Below are positions 1 through 5,415 of a stretch of 5,415 bases of DNA, piece after piece. Source of the stretch: JANXVV01 sp038230975 (GTDB taxonomy: Bacteria; Planctomycetota; Phycisphaerae; Tepidisphaerales; Tepidisphaeraceae); contig JBBRMF010000329.1 of assembly GCA_038230975.1 (NCBI GenBank), positions 1 to 5,415 of the forward strand, in the 5' to 3' direction. Numbering within the stretch: position 1 is the stretch's first letter; each line of letters starts with the position of its first letter. Under the pieces are notes generated by a model. That model saw only the letters and a list, made by a program, of their open reading frames with translations, was not told the DNA's origin and searched no databases. Position numbers and translations under genes: made by a program.

Positions 1-1
1 A

Positions 2-214
2 ACTGTTTGTCCAAAATGTGGCGCTACCGAAATCCATGCGGAGAACGCAGCGACGGTCTGTTCCATGTGTGGGGCGCAACTGCCTCGTCATGCTGCTCCG
101 CTTATTGCCGCAAGCGTGGCGAGTTCGGAACCTTCGAAAAAACTGATCTACCTGATCGCTGGATTTGGAAGCGCGATCTGCCTGTTTCTTTTGGCTGTCG
201 TCACACTGTTGATG
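2..214 (+). other. N-terminal zinc ribbon and membrane anchor of the large protease protein
   Basis: In the gene's frame, cysteine codons lie at 8, 17, 59 and 68. They form CPKCG, a 13-residue spacer starting at the glycine, then CSMCG, a classic short zinc ribbon of the kind found at the N-terminus of many bacterial membrane proteins. The ATG at 65 falls between the third and fourth cysteines, and no ribosome binding site is evident before it, so the true start must be upstream, probably only a few codons outside the window. A hydrophobic helix follows at 143-214 (LIYLIAGFG to VVTLLM), preceded by two lysines and followed by Gly-Arg. By the positive-inside rule and the cysteine ribbon, the N-terminus is most likely cytoplasmic. 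Metal binding is inferred from spacing only. Confidence 0.85.
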
Positions 215-3200
215 AGCGGCCGAGGTGCGCCGTCGGTATCGCAGCCGACATCCGTGGAAGAAGCCAAGCGAGACCCTGCGCCACAGCATGAAGCGGTTGT
301 CGAGCCGGTCAAAACGCAGATTCCTCAAAGTCCGTCCAAGCCGGCCGGTCCGATTGAAACCGGCATTTTTTTCGCCGTCAATGGCATTCCGTTGCAGGGA
401 GAACGCGCAACGGTGCCGCTGAATTCTTCGGCGAGTCGCGCATTTCTGGTGGTCGCCGTGACGAAACCCATCTTCGATGGGATCTTGTTGGATAAAGTGC
501 ATTTGGCCATAACCGACAGCTCTACCGCCATTACCCCGGTCTACTTTGGACATGACGCGGGACGCTTTGTCGAAAATGGCATCGCACAGATGCCGAGAAC
601 CATTTTCGAAGGGCGGAAGAACGCTCTTGCGCATGGCGTGACAGCGCTTGTTTTCATTATTCCCCGTTCGTCACACGGTGGCGCTTTGAAAATCACCAAT
701 AGCAATTTCGAAGCGCCGGCGATGGCGTGGACCGTTCCTGAGCCCGGCACCGCACCTGTTGTTGCAAATAATCCTCCGCGAAATGTTGCGCAACAGCGTC
801 CGTTTCCCGTTCAATCCACCAACAAGCCAGCGTTCCGATTCATCTCGGTAGCGTCTGCTGTGCGCGGTGAATCGTGGTCGCATCAATTGGACGGCGTCGC
901 GCCGGGTGAAATATGTCAATTGATCAAAGCGCCGGAGGGCATGACCGTCAATGCGGCTGGCGTTCTGGCCTGGCAAGTTCCGCCTCAATTTGCTGGCATG
1001 AAGGAAGTCGTCGTCGAAATCACGACGGATCGAGCGAAGCGCGTCGTCAAATTTCCGCTGAATGCCGCCATGCGGAAAGGGGCCATCGTCGTGGACATTG
1101 AGCGGCTTCCCGGCATGACCGATGCTCAAAACTATCTGCCGCTGGATGGTGTCGTGGCCCGCGCCGTCGTCACTCGGGACGGGCGTTACGCTGTATGTGG
1201 AATTCCCGAGAAAAATCGCCTGGCGGTCGTCGATTTGGTGGAGGCAGCAGAGATTGCCTCGATTCCCTGGCCGGTCGGGAATAAGCCATCGGGCTTTGCC
1301 GCAGGTGGCGACCGGGTGGTGGCTTACGATCGGGACAAAGAGACGCTGAACGTTTACGAACTCAAGACCGGCCGATTGCAAAACTCGTTTCCGAATCCAT
1401 TTCAGAATCCGATCTGCGATCTGGTCATGGGCCGCGATCACGATGATGCCGTCGTCTGCGCAGCAACTGAGACGAGAACTGGGCAAATCGATGCGGTGAG
1501 TCTGCCTGAAGGACGCCGGATGAATCTCTTCGGAAAGTTGGACACCCAACAAATCTGCGGGTACGCGGTGCGGATGACGGCAGGCAGCGATTTGTCCGTC
1601 ATTACGGCGCGTCGCGTGAACGTGGGGCCAGAAGGGGCTATCCTGTTTCAGCGAATGGGAAATGCCTACAGCTACGCGTATGAACATGCATCTGAGGGAA
1701 TACTGTTTCCGCTTTCTGGAAATGAATTGGCTGGGAGCCACAAGATCTTGGGCTTCAACCTGAAGCCGAGCATTGAATACGCGACGGAGCCCACAATTTT
1801 GGGAATACGCCCCGTGCTGGGATCTGACCTCCTGATTGGAATCGGACGGACAAAGGTCTACTACTTCTCGCGCAACAATCGGACTTCGTTGCGCGAATGG
1901 ACGACTTTGCCTGGAGAGACTTCGGCCTACCAGTCTATGCGCAATGCCGCCCCGTGGATCAACAGGCAGCCAGTTGAATGCATCCAAATGAGCGCCACCG
2001 TCGGGCGCGGCTACATTCTGCCGGGGGATGCATCAGGCATCATCATTGTTACTTCGGATGGACCTGTTGCTACGCCTCCAACGTTGGCGACGGGTGGGAT
2101 ATTCAAAGTGACTCCAGGGGTGGCGTGGTCGGAGAAGATTGGCACTTTGGGATCCACGAAAGGATTGACGTGGGAACTGGAGAAAGCACCCGCGGGATTG
2201 ACGATTGCTCAGGACGGAACCTTGAATTGGAGCGTCCCGCCGGATTTTCACGGGCCGGTTGAATGCAGTTTAGCGATCCAGGGAACGGCCGGAGCGGACC
2301 GGCGCAAACTGATGTTTACGGCAGTTGTCTGCCATCTTTCGGACGCAAAATCATGGACTGTCGGAGCCGGAGTCGTGGCACTGGATTCCACGAAGGCTCT
2401 GGCCGCCGGGACACCGGGATCGATCTACGCGGCTGTCGCGCGCGGCGCGGAGCTCTTCAGTCTCGATGCCAAATCGTTGCAGCCCTTGCGCAGCGCTACG
2501 CTGCCCGATCCGGCTTTGTTTCTGCAGGTTCGTGGCGACGATGTGATTGTCGTCACCTCTCGGCAACTGCTGGTCTACTCGCTTGCAACGCTAACGGTTC
2601 GAACGACGATTAACACCCTCTGCAAAGATCCCACGGACTTGGCGGTGCATCCGTCTCAGCGCGTGTGCTGGATTGCAGGCACGGATCCGTCGAGCCCCAG
2701 CGGTTTCAAAAGCCATCGAATATTGCAGGTCAATGAGACGTCCGGCAAGGCTGTTTGGCTGGCGGGTGCTTACGGTAAACTTGTGGGCATTTCGCCGGAC
2801 GGCAAGAGTCTGTACGCGGGAATCAAGGAAGACTTCAGCAATTCAGCAGTGGCCGTTGACATGTGGGGCCAGTCTTATCAACTGACACAATTTGGGTTCA
2901 TCGATTTGGTGATGCATTACAAGCTATACGGCCCTTTGGCGATGCCAGAGCAGTTGCTCGAAAGCCCAGGAGAGAGTCTAAGAAAAATTGTGGTGTCGCC
3001 GGATGGCCGTCAGGTTTCCGCCGTTGCGGCCGGTGGATTTCGTGCGACGGCAGGAAACATGAACGGCTACATGATTCCTGCTTTCAAAGCGGAGGATTTG
3101 AAAGTCTGCGAAACCACGTTTCAAACGGACGCAGAACCGACCTTCATCGCCTATCATCCGACTTTGGATATTGTCGTCGCGGGCAACCAAAAACAGTTTC

Positions 3201-4120
3201 GCGCGTTTGACCGCAAGACAGGAACGGCCCGTGGAATTAATTTGGGCACTGCCGATGGACTGACCGCCGTAAGCGCCGCGTTCTTCACCGGCGACATGGG
3301 AAAAGTCTGCATCCTGGGCACGCATCCAGAGCACGGAAACGTATTGATCGCCGTTGATCTCGCGCTTAGCGATGCAGAGAAATGGAAAGCCAACGAGTTT
3401 CAGGGAAAGGCCGTCGCCGACGCGCCGGCATCAATGGACAAGCGCAGCAAACCTGTGTACGTCCGGCCGAAACTGACAGCTGACGTGGCACTCAGCCAGC
3501 TCAGCGCGCTGTCACAGACCTCGAATTTGAACCCCATGACTCCGAAGGAAGTCGCGGAAAAATACAACGGAGCGGTGGTGGTCGTCAGCCATGCCACGGG
3601 ATCCGGTTCCGGCTTTTTAATCAGCAGTGATGGATTTATTGCGACCTGCGCGCACGTTCTTCCGAACAACAACAAAATAAAAGTTCAGATCCAAAATTTG
3701 GGTGCGCCGGTGACGATGGACGCCGTCGTCATCGAGCGCGACGATGAACAAGATCTCGCGCTCTTAAAAGCGACGCCGAAATTTACCTGCCAATATGTTT
3801 GTTTTGAACGGAACAAATTGCCGCAGATGGGCGAAGAAGTCACGATCATCGGCAATCCGGGTTTGGGCGATACTATTTTGTCGAACACCATGACGCAGGG
3901 GATTGTCTCAAATCCATTGCGCAGAATTGACGAAGTACCGTTCATTCAAACGACAGCGGCGGTCAATCCCGGCACAAGCGGAAGCCCCCTGTTTAACAGC
4001 TACGGAAATGTCATCGGCCTGATCACGCTTAAAGGTCGAATCGAGGCCGCAGGTTTTGCGGTGCCCATGGAGCGAATCAAAGCATTTCTCCAGCGCTGCT
4101 GCGAACCTCCGAGGCAATGA
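2..4120 (+). CDS. Zinc-ribbon, single-pass membrane, double Ig/beta-propeller protein with C-terminal HtrA-like serine protease (5' end outside window)
   Basis: The reading frame is open from the left edge to TGA at 4118-4120, so at least 1,372 codons are present and the true start lies upstream. Residues here are numbered from the ATG at 65. Visible in order are a CxxC-x13-CxxC zinc ribbon (codons 8-70), a membrane helix (residues 27-50), a Pro/Ser-rich linker, an unnamed beta-rich stretch (about 97-230), Ig-like domain 1 (257-334), propeller 1 (about 336-676), Ig-like domain 2 (677-755), propeller 2 (about 756-1105) and a trypsin-like protease (about 1158-1345). The likely topology is a cytoplasmic zinc ribbon with the propellers and protease outside the membrane. 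The propellers probably bind partners or substrates, and the protease probably cleaves or senses proteins in the envelope. No PDZ domain is present, unlike classical DegP. The substrate is unknown. No operon partner is visible, and the next gene relic is convergent. Coding status is near certain; the physiological role is not known. Confidence 0.95.
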   Translation, partial: TVCPKCGATEIHAENAATVCSMCGAQLPRHAAPLIAASVASSEPSKKLIYLIAGFGSAICLFLLAVVTLLMSGRGAPSVSQPTSVEEAKRDPAPQHEAVVEPVKTQIPQSPSKPAGPIETGIFFAVNGIPLQGERATVPLNSSASRAFLVVAVTKPIFDGILLDKVHLAITDSSTAITPVYFGHDAGRFVENGIAQMPRTIFEGRKNALAHGVTALVFIIPRSSHGGALKITNSNFEAPAMAWTVPEPGTAPVVANNPPRNVAQQRPFPVQSTNKPAFRFISVASAVRGESWSHQLDGVAPGEICQLIKAPEGMTVNAAGVLAWQVPPQFAGMKEVVVEITTDRAKRVVKFPLNAAMRKGAIVVDIERLPGMTDAQNYLPLDGVVARAVVTRDGRYAVCGIPEKNRLAVVDLVEAAEIASIPWPVGNKPSGFAAGGDRVVAYDRDKETLNVYELKTGRLQNSFPNPFQNPICDLVMGRDHDDAVVCAATETRTGQIDAVSLPEGRRMNLFGKLDTQQICGYAVRMTAGSDLSVITARRVNVGPEGAILFQRMGNAYSYAYEHASEGILFPLSGNELAGSHKILGFNLKPSIEYATEPTILGIRPVLGSDLLIGIGRTKVYYFSRNNRTSLREWTTLPGETSAYQSMRNAAPWINRQPVECIQMSATVGRGYILPGDASGIIIVTSDGPVATPPTLATGGIFKVTPGVAWSEKIGTLGSTKGLTWELEKAPAGLTIAQDGTLNWSVPPDFHGPVECSLAIQGTAGADRRKLMFTAVVCHLSDAKSWTVGAGVVALDSTKALAAGTPGSIYAAVARGAELFSLDAKSLQPLRSATLPDPALFLQVRGDDVIVVTSRQLLVYSLATLTVRTTINTLCKDPTDLAVHPSQRVCWIAGTDPSSPSGFKSHRILQVNETSGKAVWLAGAYGKLVGISPDGKSLYAGIKEDFSNSAVAVDMWGQSYQLTQFGFIDLVMHYKLYGPLAMPEQLLESPGESLRKIVVSPDGRQVSAVAAGGFRATAGNMNGYMIPAFKAEDLKVCETTFQTDAEPTFIAYHPTLDIVVAGNQKQFRAFDRKTGTARGINLGTADGLTAVSAAFFTGDMGKVCILGTHPEHGNVLIAVDLALSDAEKWKANEFQGKAVADAPASMDKRSKPVYVRPKLTADVALSQLSALSQTSNLNPMTPKEVAEKYNGAVVVVSHATGSGSGFLISSDGFIATCAHVLPNNNKIKVQIQNLGAPVTMDAVVIERDDEQDLALLKATPKFTCQYVCFERNKLPQMGEEVTIIGNPGLGDTILSNTMTQGIVSNPLRRIDEVPFIQTTAAVNPGTSGSPLFNSYGNVIGLITLKGRIEAAGFAVPMERIKAFLQRCCEPPRQ
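833..3380 (+). repeat. Tandem duplication, inside the large gene, of an Ig-like plus beta-propeller module
   Basis: Two Ig-like domains, at 833-1066 and 2093-2329, share the pattern AP-x-G-[ML]-T-[VI]-x3-G-x-L-x-W-x-VPP-x-F-x-G. This resembles the putative Ig/cadherin-like domains found in large bacterial surface proteins. Each is followed by about 340-350 residues of short beta-rich repeats with WD40/YVTN-like features: SPDGK at about 2795, SPDGR at about 2996, VTRDGRYAV near 1170 and HPSQRVCWIAG near 2648. The module period is 420 residues. The two propellers look far more diverged than the Ig-like domains, so the duplication is old. Blade count could not be fixed by eye, but the length suits about seven blades each. 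Propellers of this kind usually act as protein- or ligand-binding platforms; that role is inferred here. Confidence 0.7.
3536..4117 (+). other. C-terminal trypsin-like (HtrA/Do-type, S1C-like) protease domain
   Basis: The domain begins near MTPKEVAEKYNGAVV and contains the HtrA landmarks. GSGSGFLIS is followed by CAHVL with the catalytic His at codon 3653 (residue 1197). DLALLKA carries the catalytic Asp at codon 3752 (residue 1230). AAVNPGTSGSPLFN carries the catalytic Ser at codon 3977 (residue 1305). The Asp-to-Ser distance of 75 residues equals that in DegP and the His-to-Asp distance of 33 is close to DegP's 30, so the fold looks complete. Two details differ from the usual consensus: Thr replaces Asn before Ser-Gly (GTSG), and Ser replaces the second Gly (SGSPL). 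The chain ends about 20 residues after the AGFAVP strand with no PDZ domain, so peptide recognition may be handled by the upstream propellers. Confidence 0.9.
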
Positions 4121-4133
4121 CAGCACGCGACTC

Positions 4134-4158
4134 ATTAGGATCGAGCTCTAATTTTTCT
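4134..4158 (+). terminator. Possible weak Rho-independent terminator after the large gene
   Basis: ATTAGG at 4134-4139 can pair with TCTAAT at 4147-4152, giving five Watson-Crick pairs plus one G-T pair around a 7-base loop, followed by TTTTCT. It sits 14 bases after the TGA of the large gene and overlaps the end of the convergent RND relic, as expected for a terminator between convergent genes. The stem is short and AU-rich, so it may be only marginally effective or fortuitous. Confidence 0.3.
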
Positions 4159-4378
4159 GTTCTACGAACAACTTTCGAAGCATCGCATAAATGGCTGGAG
4201 TAGCGATCAATGAGAGCAAGACCGAAACGCAAAGCGCTCCCGTCACTGCGATGGCCATCGGTCTCAGCATTTCAGCGCCTGAGCCAATTCCGTATGCCAG
4301 CGGCAACATGCCCAGCGCGGCGGCCAGGGATGTCATCAACACTGGGCGCAGCCGGCGGCTGGATTGAATCAACGCGTT
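4148..4378 (-). pseudogene. 3' fragment of an RND-family efflux permease gene
   Basis: On the minus strand, the frame ending in TAG at 4148-4150 encodes the last ~75 residues of an RND (resistance-nodulation-division) inner-membrane transporter. The diagnostic block is RRLRPVLMTSLAAALGMLPL, then GSGAEMLRPMAIAV, then a final helix ending SLIATPAIYAML. These correspond to the last two transmembrane helices of AcrB/CusA-like pumps, which run to about 1,030 residues. Everything upstream is missing: homology fades at about 4375-4380, and the same frame meets a stop at about 4400. A TTG near 4372 could be read as a start, but it lies inside the conserved block and is not credible. With over 90% of the gene gone this cannot be a working pump. 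The segment is too short to separate the heavy-metal (CzcA-type) from the drug (AcrB-type) branch. The remaining sequence is well conserved, so the truncation looks recent. Confidence 0.85.
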
Positions 4379-4538
4379 CGGCGATATCCTTAAACTGAGT
4401 CATATCGTACTTCGCCTTGGCATCCTCCGCCTTGCACACATTCAATCCGCCAACAGCAAAAAAACGGTTACGATTGGTGTAAATCGTCAACTATCGAGAA
4501 CACATTCTTTTCACCACCCGCACGCCGGATGCCACCAT
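4379..4538. other. Unassigned filler between two broken genes, with a coding-like minus-strand segment
   Basis: These 160 bases separate the broken 5' ends of the RND and esterase relics and match neither family. On the minus strand, the frame from TTG at 4490 down to about 4379 reads like real protein (FFAVGGLNVCKAEDAKAKYD, then MTQFKDIAERV) before it runs out of frame into the RND relic. It is preceded directly by an in-frame TAG, with no convincing ribosome binding site. A second short minus frame, ending at a TAA near 4474, also looks mildly coding (GGEKNVFSIVDDLHQS). The plus frame of the esterase stays open back to a TGA at 4365-4367 but lacks ATG, GTG or TTG. I cannot assign a family. 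It may be one or two scraps of other genes. Confidence 0.35.
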
Positions 4539-5170
4539 GACTATCGGGCGATACTTCCTTTACTCCTCAAGGATTGGCGGAGTCGTTGGGGGCAGGGGGA
4601 TTTCCCTTTTTTGATTGTCCAACTGCCCAATTGGGGTCCGCCTGCTTTAAAGCCCGACAGTGTAGATGGCGGCTGGGCGACCATCCGCGAAGGGCAGCTT
4701 TTAGCCCTGAACCTACCCAACACAGCCATCGTCGTAACTATTGATGTGGGCGACACCGTCTCCATCCATCCCGTTGATAAACAGCCCGTGGGTGCGCGGC
4801 TGGCTTTGGCTGCGCAAGGGGCTGTCTACAAAAAACCCCTCGTCTATTCCGGTCCTATTTATTCAGGTATAAAAATCGAAGGGGATTCCATCCGCGTGAC
4901 GTTCAAACATGTCGGTGGCGGCTTGGAAGCCAGGGGTGGAGAATTGAAGCAATTCTCTATTGCAGGTGAAGATATGAAGTTTGTCTGGTCCGCCGCCCGG
5001 ATTGATGGTAATACCGTGATAGGTCACAGCGCGGAAGTGCCCAAGCCTGTCGCGGTGCGCTACGCCTGGGCAACCAATCCAGCCGGCTGCAATCTTTATA
5101 ACAAGGAAGGCTTGCCCGCATCACCGTTCCGTACGGACGAGAGCGTTCGATTTCAGTGGTGTTCAGGGGA

Positions 5171-5205
5171 TGGGCACAGAGGGACTCGAACCCCCGACCT
5201 CGTGG
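5171..5205 (-). tRNA. 3' fragment of a tRNA gene (truncated; probable attachment-site remnant)
   Basis: Read on the minus strand, this is the 3' part of a canonical tRNA. It has a possible 3' strand of the anticodon stem (CCACG, 5205-5201), the variable loop AGGTC (5200-5196), T-stem GGGGG, T-loop TTCGAGT, T-stem CCCTC, acceptor strand TGTGCCC (5178-5172) and discriminator A (5171). The partner acceptor strand GGGCACA, a D-arm and the 5' strand of the anticodon stem (CGTGG) are not found upstream within the window, so the gene is not whole. The anticodon is lost and the amino acid cannot be assigned. CCA is not encoded: CCCA is followed by TCCCC. Such 3' fragments arise when tyrosine-integrase elements insert into tRNA genes. 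Confidence 0.8.
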
Positions 5206-5209
5206 GTGT

Positions 5210-5224
5210 GATGGGCAGCCCATC
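5210..5224. repeat. Perfect 7-1-7 palindrome beside the tRNA fragment
   Basis: GATGGGC-A-GCCCATC is a perfect inverted repeat with a single central base. It starts five bases beyond the recognisable tRNA sequence, on the side where an integrated element would begin. It could be half of a recombinase core, a regulator site or coincidence; with a one-base centre it would make only a shortened hairpin. Confidence 0.5.
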
Positions 5225-5234
5225 CGGTTCGTAA

Positions 5235-5415
5235 CCCGTAACTAGTTTTAGATTTATAGGGTTTTAAAAAGTTCGCTTGGCGGTTCCTTGGCGGGTCAGA
5301 TTGCACTCGAAATATCATGTAGTGCATTGCTTTGCAGTATACTTTTTTAGCTCGTTTTCAGTGCCTTGCATCACCTGCGCTTGCCAAGGTCATTTTACCG
5401 CTAAAATCATTCCCT
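5235..5415. other. Lower-GC stretch without a supportable gene
   Basis: This end of the window is about 42% GC by my count over 5241-5415, clearly below the large gene. All minus frames I followed are cut by stops every 10-35 codons, and none shows a recognisable motif. One minus frame stays open from the right edge to a TGA at 5360-5358 (18 codons), too short to call. The sequence holds an 8-base direct repeat, CTTGGCGG, at 5276-5283 and 5287-5294, and CGTAAC twice at a 7-base period (5230-5242). It may be the edge of an integrated element. Confidence 0.5.
5276..5297. repeat. Tandem 11-base direct repeat CTTGGCGG(T/G)TC
   Basis: CTTGGCGGTTC at 5276-5286 is followed at once by CTTGGCGGGTC at 5287-5297, matching at 10 of 11 bases. 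An inverted partial copy, GCCAAGG, lies at 5383-5389. One helical-turn spacing of short repeats near a tRNA attachment site resembles the arm-type sites bound by integrases or excisionases. That reading is an inference. Confidence 0.4.

Larger units (their letters stand above)
4539..5234 (+). pseudogene. 5'-truncated sialate O-acetylesterase (SGNH-type) fragment, reading through into a tRNA remnant
   Basis: From about 4539 the plus frame reads DYRAILPLLLKDWRSRWGQG, then DFPFLIVQLPNWGPP, which is characteristic of sialate O-acetylesterases that remove acetyl groups from sialic acids or related glycans. Later family blocks follow: REGQLLAL, a DVGD-x4-HP-x2-K-x2-VG-x-RLAL block with the likely catalytic His at codon 4767, YSGPIY, FKHVGGGL, GEDMKFVW, VAVRYAW and GLPASPFRTD. 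This is about the last 200 of the family's usual 500-650 residues. The N-terminal part with the catalytic serine is missing, so no activity is expected. Homology ends near 5138, within a few codons of the family's usual C-terminus. The frame has no stop there and continues through the tRNA fragment to TAA at 5232. The TTG at 4611 lies inside conserved sequence and is not a real start. Internally the frame is unbroken, so the truncation looks young. Confidence 0.85.

Noticed and set aside
671..1987. A 438-codon open frame on the minus strand inside the large gene
   Set aside because: It is exactly antisense to well-supported coding sequence, its product is rich in Arg, His and Ser with no domain, and it lacks a ribosome binding site. 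Long antisense frames are common in GC-rich genes.
65..4120. Treating the ATG at 65 as the true start of the large gene
   Set aside because: The frame is open to the window edge, and this start would remove three of four zinc-ribbon cysteines.
4272..4490. A 72-codon minus-strand gene starting at TTG 4490
   Set aside because: Only its first ~37 codons look protein-like; the rest is the RND relic read out of frame, so as a whole it is a junction artefact.
5171..5205. 3' end of a transfer-messenger RNA
   Set aside because: The T-arm could fit, but the variable loop AGGTC and the acceptor strand TGTGCCC are ordinary tRNA features and no tag-peptide region was seen.
4957..5223. An 88-codon minus-strand gene
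   Set aside because: Its N-terminus includes the RGFESLC peptide typical of a translated tRNA 3' end, and the rest is antisense to the esterase relic.
4611..5234. A complete 207-residue plus-strand gene starting at TTG 4611
   Set aside because: Family similarity continues upstream to about 4539 without a start, and the end is read-through into a tRNA remnant. It is a gene fragment.
5171..5250. A complete tRNA gene
   Set aside because: No 5' acceptor strand GGGCACA, no D-arm and no pairing anticodon stem could be found upstream on the minus strand.
1..5415. CRISPR array or insertion-sequence ends
   Set aside because: I saw no regularly spaced repeats and no transposase similarity; the only repeats are very short.

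Overview
The window looks like a piece of a free-living bacterial chromosome with moderate GC content, in the mid-50s percent in the lines I sampled. The gene style suggests the Planctomycetes-Verrucomicrobia group, most likely Verrucomicrobiota. The hints are a giant multidomain protein that starts with a zinc ribbon and carries beta-propellers and a trypsin-like protease, next to relics of a sialate O-acetylesterase and an RND pump. This placement is inferred from family resemblance and is not proven.

Positions 2-4120 (+) hold one very large coding region that enters from the left edge. Its product can be read as a zinc ribbon, one membrane helix, a Pro/Ser-rich linker, an unnamed domain, two copies of an Ig-like plus beta-propeller module, and a C-terminal HtrA/trypsin-type serine protease with an intact His-Asp-Ser triad. 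The apparent ATG at 65 is not the true start, because it would cut the zinc ribbon in half.

Positions 4121-5234 are a gene graveyard. The last ~75 codons of an RND efflux permease lie on the minus strand (4148-4378) and the last ~200 codons of a sialate O-acetylesterase lie on the plus strand (4539-5138). Both keep their 3' parts and have lost their 5' parts, and the broken ends face each other across ~160 bp of unassigned sequence (4379-4538). The esterase frame has also lost its own stop and runs on through a tRNA 3' fragment.

Positions 5171-5205 (-) are the 3' part of a tRNA gene: T-arm, 3' acceptor strand and a typical variable loop, without the 5' half. Such fragments are commonly attachment-site copies left by tyrosine-integrase elements. 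By its orientation, any such element would lie to the right. The right end (5235-5415) drops to about 42% GC, has short direct repeats and shows no supportable gene.

The intact gene and the relics show no functional link. The most interesting items are the architecture of the large protease protein and the back-to-back truncation scar next to the tRNA fragment.
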